Assembly (NCBI GenBank): GCA_965262455.1
Contig: CBDHFH010000008.1
Location: 1,116,001 to 1,180,000 of the forward strand
Origin: UBA1858 sp965262455
GTDB taxonomy: Bacteria; Pseudomonadota; Gammaproteobacteria; UBA4575
Length of the DNA stretch: 64,000 nt
Reading direction: 5' to 3'
Part shown: one piece after another, positions 33,718-41,769 of the stretch
Layout: each line of letters opens with the position of its first letter
Position numbering within the stretch: the stretch's first letter is position 1
The notes under the pieces: generated by a model
What the model saw: only the letters and a program-made list of their open reading frames with translations
Database searches by the model: none
Told to the model about the DNA's origin: nothing
Made by a program: the position numbers and the translations under genes

Positions 33718-34302
33718 ATGGCCAGACCAAGGGAATTTGATATAGATCAGGTACTTACTGAATCCATGCAGGTGTTTTGGAGTGAGGGCTATGACGGCAC
33801 GTCATTGTCTGACCTCATGCAAGCAACCAATTTACAAAAAGGTAGCATCTACAAAGCATTTAAAGATAAACATACCTTGTTTATCGCTGCTTTAAAAAAT
33901 TACCTAGAGACTACCCACGAATTTGATAAACAACATTTAGAAAATACTGAATCACCTAAGCAAGCTATTTATAAGTGGTTAAGTTCCGATTTAAAAAGTG
34001 TGTGTGGTCAATCTGTAAAACGCGGCTGTTTAATGGTAAATGCATTAAATGAACGTGCCTACAAAGATGATGAAGTAAAGAAGCTAGTCAACAATCACAT
34101 TGCAGGGCTTCTAAAGCTTTTAACGAACATAATCAAACGCGGTCAGGAAAAACAGGAATTCAGAGACGACATCAAATGCAACGAATTAGCACAATTAATC
34201 GTCTCTTCCCTTGTAGGCATGGTAACTCTTACTAAAGGGCCAATGAGTAAAGCTCAAAGTTTAAAGGGAGTTAATAATATCTTTAAGCTGTTGGAGCCCT
34301 AA
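33718..34302 (+). CDS. TetR/AcrR-family transcriptional regulator
   Basis: The 194 residues begin with MARPREFD and an N-terminal helix-turn-helix of the TetR type (YDGTSLSDLMQATNLQKGSI followed by YKAFKDKHTLF, about 25-60). A helical ligand-binding domain follows, with RGCLMVNALNE near 108. The start has GGAGCAAGA directly upstream. It is divergent from three minus-strand genes (two secreted proteins and a glutaredoxin), and the shared 206-base gap contains three like palindromes, so repression of both sides is likely. The inducer is unknown. Confidence 0.9.
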   Translation: MARPREFDIDQVLTESMQVFWSEGYDGTSLSDLMQATNLQKGSIYKAFKDKHTLFIAALKNYLETTHEFDKQHLENTESPKQAIYKWLSSDLKSVCGQSVKRGCLMVNALNERAYKDDEVKKLVNNHIAGLLKLLTNIIKRGQEKQEFRDDIKCNELAQLIVSSLVGMVTLTKGPMSKAQSLKGVNNIFKLLEP

Positions 34303-34312
34303 CCAAATGAGA

Positions 34313-34340
34313 TGACTGCTTGCGGCGCAAAAGCGTTCAT
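34313..34340 (+). repeat. Accessory-region hairpin repeat, copy 7
   Basis: TGACTGCTTGCGGCGCAAAA and following GCGTTCAT, 11 bases after the tetR stop. It overlaps the last codons of the next gene, which is on the minus strand and ends at 34337. Confidence 0.75.
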
Positions 34341-34732
34341 TCGAAATATGATCCATCGAATACAGCAATAGATCCCCAATGAGTAAGTTCTCCCCATCCA
34401 TTATCAATAGATCTCAAAAAAAAGACCCCTTTTTGTTTTTTTTCAAGCGGAATACTGAAACCTCTAATTCCGCCAATGTAGCTGCGGACCTTGATGACTT
34501 TTTCTGGAATATTACCTTTCATGACACTAGTCACTTGTAAATCAATTTCAAATTTTTTCCCATTTTTCCCAAGATCTTCAACTAGCTTTACCTTATTCAC
34601 AGTGCCAATAAAAATATAATTAGAGCTTTCCAAGAGCTCTCTTAATTCACGTGGTGGCAGCTGACTACAAAAAGCTGAGGCTGAAATAAAAAGTAATATA
34701 ATTGCGGTAAAAGTTAATTCTTTCCATTTCAT
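34337..34732 (-). CDS. Secreted protein of unknown function
   Basis: The 131-residue protein starts at the ATG 34730-34732, giving a signal peptide (LTFTAIILLFISASAFCSQ). A longer frame to 34774 runs into the neighbouring repeat and is less likely. The mature part, with SNYIFIGTVNKVKL and VTSVMKGNIPEKVIKVRSYI, looks like a beta-rich domain repeated in some surface or NTR-like proteins, but I cannot name a family. The stop codon lies in repeat copy 7, so gene and repeat share a boundary. Confidence 0.65.
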   Translation of the reverse strand: MKWKELTFTAIILLFISASAFCSQLPPRELRELLESSNYIFIGTVNKVKLVEDLGKNGKKFEIDLQVTSVMKGNIPEKVIKVRSYIGGIRGFSIPLEKKQKGVFFLRSIDNGWGELTHWGSIAVFDGSYFE

Positions 34733-34756
34733 AAAACTTATCCAACTACGCTTGAA

Positions 34757-34784
34757 AGACTGCTTTCGGCACAAAAGCGGTCAT
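34757..34784 (+). repeat. Accessory-region hairpin repeat, copy 8
   Basis: AGACTGCTTTCGGCACAAAA and following GCGGTCAT. GACTGCTTT and AAAGCGGTC pair nearly fully. It has an additional CAACTA/TAGTTG outer pair (from 34743 and 34785), the longest palindrome of the set. Confidence 0.75.
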
Positions 34785-34809
34785 TAGTTGAAATCTGCAT
34801 TCACAAATT

Positions 34810-35970
34810 CTAAGCAGCTTTTCGTATGGCAATACGTGTGAAAATAGGCCCAATTAGCTCAAACAAGATCGTGGTACTAATTATCAATGACAAAAGCAAT
34901 TGTCGATATTCTGGGAAACTACTTGACGCAATCAGTGCCATCCCAATAGCAACACCCGCCTGAGGCAACAGAGCCACACCTATCCAATTTTTGATTTTCT
35001 GCTCAGCTTTACTTATTTCACCACCTATTCTTGCTCCTAAAATTTTTCCAATTATTCTGGAGAGAATATATACAATTCCAATGAGACCAATTTCAGCTAT
35101 CATATGAATTTCTAGTGTAGCTCCTGCCAGTACAAAAAAGATGACCATAAATGGCCATTCAATATTCTCAATTTCATGAAATGAATAATCATGATGTTTT
35201 GCAAAGTTTGCAACAATCGCACCCATCACTATAGAAGCAATTAAAAAAGATATATCAAGCCACAACGCTAATCCTCCACAAACAAACACGAGACCAAGTG
35301 CTTCAGTTAACATTGGCTTGCCGGGTTTTAGCCTTCCCGTTAGATAAGCTGCAGGAAATCCTATCATTACACCTAGAATTACAGCGCCACCAATATCTTT
35401 AATTGCCAATAGAATTGATAGAGTATCCGAAGTCTGTCCACTAATTGATATCGCTGCAGCAAGACCAATACCAAACAACATCAAAGCCCATGCATCATCT
35501 AGAGCAACAACCGAAATTAGAATATTACTAAATTCACTCTTATCTTCTGTTTCCATAACAACATCTAATGTTGCAGCCGGTGCAGTAGCGGAAGCAATAC
35601 AACCAAGCAATATAGAAATTTCAATTGGTACTCCAAGCCAAAAAAGACTGATAGAAACGACAAACGCAGTCATTATAGCTGTGCTGATTGATATCCATAG
35701 TATTTTGTTAATGCCATTAACTAGAGATTCTTTGGTAAGTTTACCTCCTATAAGAAAGCCAACCATTAATAGTGTCATTTCAGCAATGATTTCAAACTGC
35801 TGATAAAAAAAAGCAGGTATTATGTTTAATACTTCTTTGCCTATTACTAGACCGAAGATTAAAAGTAGCGTTACACGAGGCAAAAAAGTCCGACGGCCAA
35901 GAGTACTTACGGCTTGTCCAAATAGAAGAATACCGCCAAGCGACAATAGAAATTGGTATGCAGACTCCAT
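34810..35970 (-). CDS. Cation:proton antiporter (CPA2/NhaP-KefB superfamily)
   Basis: The 386-residue membrane protein has about 12 helices of the Na+/H+ exchanger fold. The core motifs SATAPAATLD (127-136) and VVALDDAW (154-161) hold the residues that form the ion site in this superfamily. The gene lacks a C-terminal RCK/TrkA domain, so regulation by nucleotides is not expected. It would exchange Na+ or K+ for H+ across the inner membrane. It occupies a module by itself between repeat copies 8 and 9, transcribed against the repeat orientation. Confidence 0.88.
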   Translation of the reverse strand: MESAYQFLLSLGGILLFGQAVSTLGRRTFLPRVTLLLIFGLVIGKEVLNIIPAFFYQQFEIIAEMTLLMVGFLIGGKLTKESLVNGINKILWISISTAIMTAFVVSISLFWLGVPIEISILLGCIASATAPAATLDVVMETEDKSEFSNILISVVALDDAWALMLFGIGLAAAISISGQTSDTLSILLAIKDIGGAVILGVMIGFPAAYLTGRLKPGKPMLTEALGLVFVCGGLALWLDISFLIASIVMGAIVANFAKHHDYSFHEIENIEWPFMVIFFVLAGATLEIHMIAEIGLIGIVYILSRIIGKILGARIGGEISKAEQKIKNWIGVALLPQAGVAIGMALIASSSFPEYRQLLLSLIISTTILFELIGPIFTRIAIRKAA

Positions 35971-35996
35971 ATCTATATCATTTTAACAATATTTAA

Positions 35997-36024
35997 TTTC
36001 TGCTTTCGTCGCAAAAGCAGACAT
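35997..36024 (+). repeat. Accessory-region hairpin repeat, copy 9
   Basis: TTTCTGCTTTCGTCGCAAAA and following GCAGACAT, 27 bases upstream of the antiporter start codon. TCTGCTTT and AAAGCAGA pair perfectly. Confidence 0.75.
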
Positions 36025-36249
36025 TCGTATAACCATGATTGTCTGCTAAATCGATAGACCAAACAATCGTCCTTTCATATTCGCATCAGTCTTTCTGTCC
36101 GATTATATGACATTTTCATCATGTTTCTCATAATTTAAGCTAATAATTTTTAAGTTAATTATACTAGCTACCGATTAAGTCCTCTAAGAACTCATTAGGT
36201 TTAAATTCAAACTTAATAGCTGTCAAAAATATTTTTAGAGAAAACTGAC

Positions 36250-36948
36250 ATGAATAATAAATACAAAAATTTTTTAGGTGTTTCCTTAATTATATCTTCT
36301 ATTCTTATGACACCATCAAAGACTATAGCGGATGAAGCAATTATTAAAGGTAATGCAGGAATCTTATCAGACTACATATTTCGCGGAATATTCCAAGACT
36401 CGGGCGTAGGTAATGGTGGGCTTGATCTTGAATATATGGGTTTTTATGCAGGCACGTGGATCGCAGATGTAGGTGAGGGTATCGAGTATGACATTTATGG
36501 TGGTTACGTCTATGAATTTGAAAGCGGCTTCTATGTTGGCGCAGGTTATACAAGTTACCAATACTCAGATAATTTTGACGATGAATATAACGAAGTAAAT
36601 TTGTATGCCGGTGGTTCGTTCGGTGATGTATCACTGGATTTGGAATACACCACAGGTGAATACAATGGTGAGTTTCTCGATGATAATAGCATGGTTGAAG
36701 GTGATGAGTATGACTTCATGGCAGCGACAATTGGCTATAACGGAGCGTACTTCACATACGGTGATTTCGGTGATGATGCGGATGATGCACTAGGTAGCTA
36801 CTTCGAAGTTGGCTATAGCATGGAGCTTGCAGGTTTTGAGGTAACCGGAGCTGTTGTTCATACCATGGACTCACAGGTCATTGATAATGACGACAACGAT
36901 GAAACCGAAGCTTATGTATCAATTAGCTGGGGATTTGATGTCATTTAA
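36250..36948 (+). CDS. TorF-family putative outer-membrane porin
   Basis: The 232-residue protein has a signal peptide (SLIISSILMTPSKTIA) and, directly after it, the family signature GNAGILSDYIFRGIFQDSG. It continues with alternating beta-strand segments (FYAGTWIADVG, YDIYGGYVYEF, FYVGAGYTSYQYS) and ends YVSISWGFDVI, a typical outer-membrane barrel C-terminus. The chain is notably acidic. Family members are uncharacterised predicted porins. It lies 150 bases upstream of the chemoreceptor gene in the same direction, in the largest repeat-delimited module. The 280 bases before it hold no gene. Confidence 0.85.
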   Translation: MNNKYKNFLGVSLIISSILMTPSKTIADEAIIKGNAGILSDYIFRGIFQDSGVGNGGLDLEYMGFYAGTWIADVGEGIEYDIYGGYVYEFESGFYVGAGYTSYQYSDNFDDEYNEVNLYAGGSFGDVSLDLEYTTGEYNGEFLDDNSMVEGDEYDFMAATIGYNGAYFTYGDFGDDADDALGSYFEVGYSMELAGFEVTGAVVHTMDSQVIDNDDNDETEAYVSISWGFDVI

Positions 36949-37098
36949 GTAATCAATACTCTCAAAGCAATCATGGCTGAGAGTTGAAACAGCTCTCAGT
37001 CACTCGCAGGGAAAGTTCAGGACGATGCTGATAAAAATTTAAAATTTTAGTTTTTATTAGTCGTCAACCCATATATTAATTTTAGATAGGCAGTAAGA

Positions 37099-39966
37099 AT
37101 GAAAAATCTAATTAACTTGGACTTTAAGAAGAAGATATTTGTAGCTTTAATAATAGCTGGGCTTATGCCTTTAGTAATTTCAGGCATGATGATTTTCAAT
37201 CAGACCTCTGATGCGATGCATCAGGCGGCAATATCGAATTTACAGGCGCAAAATCAAGCTAAAAAGCTACATATTGAGGAATACTTTGCATCGATTGATA
37301 AGCAAGTCAAAACATTTTCCAATAGTGTCATGATTAAAGATGCAATGAATGAATTCAACTATGCATTTTCTAGAGATGTTGAAAAATTTTCTGCAGCAAA
37401 CCGTGAAAACTATTTGTCTAAGGTTAAGAACTATTATTTAAATGATTTCAGTAATGAATATGAAGCAAGAAATCATACGTCATTCAATGCAAATAGCATT
37501 ATTCCAACTTCGAATGAAGCGGTGTATTTTCAGCATCATTATATTGCAAATTCTTCTTATCCCTTAGGAGAAAAAGGTAAATTATTAAGAGCGGATGCTG
37601 ACGGCATCTACCATGACATACATGAAAGATACCACCCAATTATAGAACAGTATCAATCTGAATTCGGCTATTATGATATTTTTTTGGTAGAACCAGAGAA
37701 TGGCTATATCGTTTACTCGGTGTTCAAAGAATTAGATTATGCGACAAGCCTGGTCGATGGGCCTTACAGAGACAGTGGTATCGCAAAAGCGTTTAATGCA
37801 GTTAGGGATTCTAAAAATAATAATTTTACTCATATAGAGGACTTTGCTAGTTATTTACCCTCTTATGATGCACCTGCATCATTTATAGCATCACCTATCA
37901 TTGATAATAATCAGCTTGTTGGTGTGCTGATATTTCAAATGCCGGTGGATAATATTACAAATATTATGTCAGATGTGGCTGGTCTTGGTGCCTCTGGTGA
38001 GTCGTACTTGCTTGGCTCAGATTCTTTTATGAGAAGTCAGTCGAGTAAAATAGCTGAGAATACAATTTTAGCAACTAAAATTGATACGCCAGCATCATTG
38101 GCTATTATGAATGGAGAGGAAGGATCAAGCAGCTTTATCAATCATCATAAAAATGAAGTTATTGCCTCCTATTCGCCATTAAATATTAATGGCTTGTCTT
38201 GGGGCATTGTTTCTGAAATCAATTCAGAAGAAGCGCATGCTGTGGTTGGGGAAATCAGTGCGAATATTTTATATATCGGCATTGGTATTAGTGTTGCAGT
38301 GTTAGTGCTAGCGTTTTTTGTTCAATGCACGGTAATGAAACAGCTAGGTGGTGATCCAAATGAGTTACTGCAGATAGCCGATGAAATTATTGAGGGTAAA
38401 TTAGAAAGAAATCCTAAGTATATGGATAAAAAACTAAAAGGTTTATTTAGACGTATGTTGGTTATGCAGGACACCTTGAAAGACAACTACGATAAGAATC
38501 TGAAGAAAAATAGGAGAATTGAACGCATCAAACAAGCATTAGACAGTGTGAGTTCAAGTATCATTGTTGCAGACGCGGATCTAAATATCTTCTATGTGAA
38601 TCAGACAGGTCAAGATTTTTTTAATGAAGCTGAAGATGAAATCAGAAAGGAATTGCCACATTTTGATGCAGATAACTTAGTCGGCACAAACATTGATAGT
38701 TTCCATAAAGATCCGTCTCACCAAAGACATGTATTGGGCAATCTCACATCAACCTTTACCGCAGATATCAAATTTGGTGAATATACTATGCGAATATTGG
38801 CTAATCCGATTACTGTTAACCATGAAAGGATTGGTACCGTGGTTGAATGGAGAAATATTACTGCAGAAAGGCAGATTGAAACTGAAGTTCAGCAACTTGT
38901 AGATTCAAGCTTGGCGGGAGATTTAAGTAAGCGTATAAGTTTGGAAAATAAAGAAGGATATCATCATCGATTATGCCAAAGTATTAATAATTTAGTTGGA
39001 ACATTTGAATCAATCACCGGAGATATCGTAAGAGTACTGGACGCGGTATCACATGGCGACTTAGATAAATCAATTGAAAAAGAATACCAGGGCACCTATG
39101 GTTCATTAAAAAATGATTTAAACAACACGGTAAATAAACTGAAAGAAATAGTTACGGGAATTAAAGAGTCAAGTCTCTTGGTAAATCAAGGGGCTGATGA
39201 AATTTCTCGTGGCAATTTAAATCTTAGTGAGCGTACTGAGTCTCAAGCGGCAAGCCTGGAATCAACCACCTCGAGTATTGAGGAAATCACCAGCTCGGTT
39301 AAAAATACCGCGGATAATGCGATAAGCGCCTCAGAAGTCGCTAATGCAACTAGCGAAGAGGCAGAAAAGAGTGGTCATGTGGTTCAACAAGCTGTAGATG
39401 CAATGTCAGATATAAGTAAATCGAGCAATAAAATATCAGAAATCATTGGTGTGATAGATGAGATTGCATTTCAAACCAACTTACTTGCATTAAATGCTTC
39501 AGTTGAAGCCGCCCGTGCAGGTGAACAAGGCCGCGGATTTGCAGTTGTTGCAAGTGAAGTACGTAACCTGGCAGGACGCAGTGCTACTGCTGCGAAGGAG
39601 ATTAAAGAGCTGATTCAAGACAGTGCTCAAAAAGTAGAGATAGGTACTCAATTAGTAAATAAATCGGGAGAAACATTAGAAAATATAATTTCCAGAGTGC
39701 AAGAAGTTGCAACACTAATTAATGATATTAATAATGCAAGTAATGAACAAGCTATAGGTATTGAAGAGGTTAATAGCCAAATTGTATCTATTGATAGCAT
39801 CACACAAAGTAATGCAGCTCTTGTTGAGCAGGCTGCCGCTGCTGCGGAATCCATGAAGAGTCAAAGTAGCGAACTTGAAAATATGGTCGACTTTTTCAAG
39901 TTCGATACCAATGGAGATGAAGAAGATCTGTTGATGAATCTACCTATAGCGTCAAATCAAGTCTAA
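37099..39966 (+). CDS. Methyl-accepting chemotaxis protein with Cache and PAS regions
   Basis: The 955-residue chemoreceptor has a first helix (about 12-34, IIAGLMPLVISGMMIF), a long extracytoplasmic sensor (35-387) of Cache-like size, a second helix (about 388-412), a HAMP-like linker, a PAS-like segment (about 470-590, SSIIVADADLNIFYVNQTGQ), and a full MCP signalling hairpin with the tip EIAFQTNLLALNASVEAARA near residue 790. It would modulate a CheA kinase through CheW. The ligand is unknown. The start is supported by its position 12 bases after TAGGCAG. No che genes lie in the window. Its pairing with a porin gene may reflect uptake and sensing of one compound, which is inference. Confidence 0.93.
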   Translation: MKNLINLDFKKKIFVALIIAGLMPLVISGMMIFNQTSDAMHQAAISNLQAQNQAKKLHIEEYFASIDKQVKTFSNSVMIKDAMNEFNYAFSRDVEKFSAANRENYLSKVKNYYLNDFSNEYEARNHTSFNANSIIPTSNEAVYFQHHYIANSSYPLGEKGKLLRADADGIYHDIHERYHPIIEQYQSEFGYYDIFLVEPENGYIVYSVFKELDYATSLVDGPYRDSGIAKAFNAVRDSKNNNFTHIEDFASYLPSYDAPASFIASPIIDNNQLVGVLIFQMPVDNITNIMSDVAGLGASGESYLLGSDSFMRSQSSKIAENTILATKIDTPASLAIMNGEEGSSSFINHHKNEVIASYSPLNINGLSWGIVSEINSEEAHAVVGEISANILYIGIGISVAVLVLAFFVQCTVMKQLGGDPNELLQIADEIIEGKLERNPKYMDKKLKGLFRRMLVMQDTLKDNYDKNLKKNRRIERIKQALDSVSSSIIVADADLNIFYVNQTGQDFFNEAEDEIRKELPHFDADNLVGTNIDSFHKDPSHQRHVLGNLTSTFTADIKFGEYTMRILANPITVNHERIGTVVEWRNITAERQIETEVQQLVDSSLAGDLSKRISLENKEGYHHRLCQSINNLVGTFESITGDIVRVLDAVSHGDLDKSIEKEYQGTYGSLKNDLNNTVNKLKEIVTGIKESSLLVNQGADEISRGNLNLSERTESQAASLESTTSSIEEITSSVKNTADNAISASEVANATSEEAEKSGHVVQQAVDAMSDISKSSNKISEIIGVIDEIAFQTNLLALNASVEAARAGEQGRGFAVVASEVRNLAGRSATAAKEIKELIQDSAQKVEIGTQLVNKSGETLENIISRVQEVATLINDINNASNEQAIGIEEVNSQIVSIDSITQSNAALVEQAAAAAESMKSQSSELENMVDFFKFDTNGDEEDLLMNLPIASNQV

Positions 39967-39968
39967 GA

Positions 39969-39982
39969 GATAAACGTTTATC
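39969..39982. other. Perfect 14-bp palindrome after the chemoreceptor gene
   Basis: GATAAACGTTTATC, starting two bases after the stop codon. There is no loop and no T-run, so it does not look like a terminator. It could be a protein-binding site. Confidence 0.4.
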
Positions 39983-40074
39983 ATCCCGTAGACATCAACA
40001 GCTGAATCTTGGTGCTTAGTCTGAAGTTTTATTATATAAAGAGTTATTCACCTTTGCCTGACTGTTTCATAAAC

Positions 40075-40100
40075 GTCTGCTAAGGGTCGAAAGCAGACAT
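40075..40100 (+). repeat. Accessory-region hairpin repeat, copy 10 (variant core)
   Basis: CGTCTGCTAAGGGTCGAAAG and following CAGACAT. GTCTGCT pairs with AGCAGAC. The CGGCGC centre is replaced by GGGTCG. It is the last copy, about 115 bases from the 3' end of tRNA-Leu. Confidence 0.65.
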
Positions 40101-40217
40101 TAGAGCATGGAATGTAAGGATCAAATTTCTACTAAGTGTGACTTAAAGGATTTGAATCAGAAATAACTTGAATCGCTTCGCGATAATTAATTTGCTCGTA
40201 ATACTCATGCGCATGTG

Positions 40218-40302
40218 TGGTGCCGATGGCCGGAGTCGAACCGGCACGGCTTTCGCCACAGCCCCCTCAAGACTGCGTGTCTACCAATTCCACCACATCG
40301 GC
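40218..40302 (-). tRNA. tRNA-Leu (GAG)
   Basis: The 85-base class II tRNA with encoded CCA has anticodon GAG at 40266-40268 and a long variable arm (GGCTGTGGCGAAAGCC region). The T-arm GCCGGTTCGACTCCGGC is standard. It lies directly after secG, as in many gammaproteobacteria. Its 3' end faces the 11-kb accessory region. Confidence 0.97.
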
Positions 40303-40308
40303 AATTGT

Positions 40309-40872
40309 TTACTGCGGGATATCCGAAGGTAATGCTTGTTCTACGTCAGACTCAATTACATCTTGCGCACTCTGCTGTGCATCATCAATAGAATCTTGCA
40401 GAAGCTCATTAGCTGTACTTTGAGTTTCGTCAAACATGGCTCCGGCTTCACTCTCTGCTGCAGTATTTTTTTCCGCGGCTTTTTTAAGTATTTCCTCTTG
40501 GATAATTTTACCCATCTCTTCTGTAGAAGTGCCTTCCGGAATATTAACGATAGGCACATCGGACTGGACTTGAGGAATATCAATAGGCTGCTCTTGAATG
40601 ACGCTTGAGTCCATCACACTTTCGGTTTCAGCGCGATGACTTGCGAGGTAAGCTAATACGATACTATTAACAAAGAAAGCGGCCGCAAGAATAGCAGTCG
40701 TGCGCGACATAAATGAAGACGAGCCTTTTGCACCAAACACCGTGCCCGACGCACCGCCACCGCCGCCAAAAGCCGCACCTGCGGTAGCGCCCGCGCCACG
40801 TTGAAGTAACACAAACGCAATTAGCGCGGCTGCAATCAGTACATCTAATGAAACTAAAATACTATATAACAT
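40309..40872 (-). CDS. secG: Protein translocase subunit SecG with long acidic tail
   Basis: The first 75 residues are typical SecG: two membrane helices (ILVSLDVLIAAALIAFVLLQ and FMSRTTAILAAAFFVNSIVL), joined by the Gly/Ala-rich loop GAGATAGAAFGGGGGASG. SecG assists SecYE-mediated export. The last 110 residues are an extension rich in Glu, Asp, Gln and Ala (EIL, AAEKNTAAESEAGAMFDET, IDDAQQSAQDVIE), so the protein is 187 residues against about 110 in E. coli. It lies between tpiA and tRNA-Leu. Confidence 0.95.
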   Translation of the reverse strand: MLYSILVSLDVLIAAALIAFVLLQRGAGATAGAAFGGGGGASGTVFGAKGSSSFMSRTTAILAAAFFVNSIVLAYLASHRAETESVMDSSVIQEQPIDIPQVQSDVPIVNIPEGTSTEEMGKIIQEEILKKAAEKNTAAESEAGAMFDETQSTANELLQDSIDDAQQSAQDVIESDVEQALPSDIPQ

Positions 40873-40903
40873 TTGTAACTACCGTTTATAAAATCGTATA
40901 AAG

Positions 40904-41659
40904 TTAATCTGAAGCTGCAGACACAATGGCATTAAATTGTTCTGCATCCAAAGAGGCTCCACCTATTAAGCCTCCATCTATATCTGTTTGCGAAAATAAC
41001 TCAGTCGCATTTGCCGCTTTAACACTACCACCATATAGAATTCTCAATTGCGTTGCGATGTCACTTGATTGTTTTGCAATCTCATTACGAATTAACGCAT
41101 GAACTTCTTGAGCTTGTTCAGGTGTGGCTGTTTTACCTGTACCGATCGCCCAGATAGGTTCATAAGCAATCACAGAATGTTGCATCGCTTCTATACCTGC
41201 TTTATTCACAACTGCATGAACTTGATTAACAATCGTGTCTTGCATAACTCCGCTTTCACGTTGCTCAAGTGACTCTCCTACACACAGTATGGGAACCATT
41301 CCCGCCGCTTGTATCTGTAAAAATTTCTCCGCCACAATTTCATCTGTCTCACCATAGTACTCTCGTCGCTCGGAATGTCCCACAATGACATAGTCACATT
41401 TGAATTCAGACAGCATGTTAGCTGCCACTTCGCCTGTGTAAGCGCCTGCTTGATGCTGTGCGCATGTCTGGGCACCCAAGTGCACGTTGGCAGAAGTAAT
41501 CAATTCTGACACCCTTACTAAATAGGGGAACGGCGGTGAAATCACCACATCAACAGCGGAATGATTTTGACTATGTGTATTTATTTCAGACACTAATGAC
41601 TGGGCCATTTCAAGGCTGCCATTTAGCTTCCAATTAGCCGCTACAATTGGTCGACGCAT
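40904..41659 (-). CDS. tpiA: Triose-phosphate isomerase
   Basis: The 251-residue glycolytic enzyme interconverts dihydroxyacetone phosphate and glyceraldehyde 3-phosphate. Catalytic residues are visible: K11 (AANWKLNGS), H95 (VIVGHSERREYYGE) and E167 (VIAYEPIWAIGTGK), plus the phosphate loop LYGGSVKAAN. It lies between glmM and secG. Confidence 0.98.
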   Translation of the reverse strand: MRRPIVAANWKLNGSLEMAQSLVSEINTHSQNHSAVDVVISPPFPYLVRVSELITSANVHLGAQTCAQHQAGAYTGEVAANMLSEFKCDYVIVGHSERREYYGETDEIVAEKFLQIQAAGMVPILCVGESLEQRESGVMQDTIVNQVHAVVNKAGIEAMQHSVIAYEPIWAIGTGKTATPEQAQEVHALIRNEIAKQSSDIATQLRILYGGSVKAANATELFSQTDIDGGLIGGASLDAEQFNAIVSAASD

Positions 41660-41769
41660 ATAATAATCAACAAGATAGGGTGAGAGCGCGCAAGCTTACC
41701 TAGCGCGCCTAAGAAATTCAATCAAGATAACCGGATTAAGCCTTATTTTAGCTTTTTCAGACTATATTG

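Noticed and set aside
30364..40100. Classical integron cassette array (attC sites)
   Set aside because: Copies are only 24-28 bases, shorter than attC. Only copies 1 and 8 have an upstream ATCCAAC that resembles an RYYYAAC box, at different spacings, and none has a good GTTRRRY partner. No integrase gene is present.
28900..40217. Prophage or integrative element at tRNA-Leu
   Set aside because: No integrase, phage structural, conjugation or replication gene is present, and I could not find a second copy of the tRNA 3' end near 28900-30400.
41687..41708. GCGCGC-rich inverted repeat before tpiA
   Set aside because: The arms are self-complementary GC runs; no T-run follows and it cannot be told from chance.
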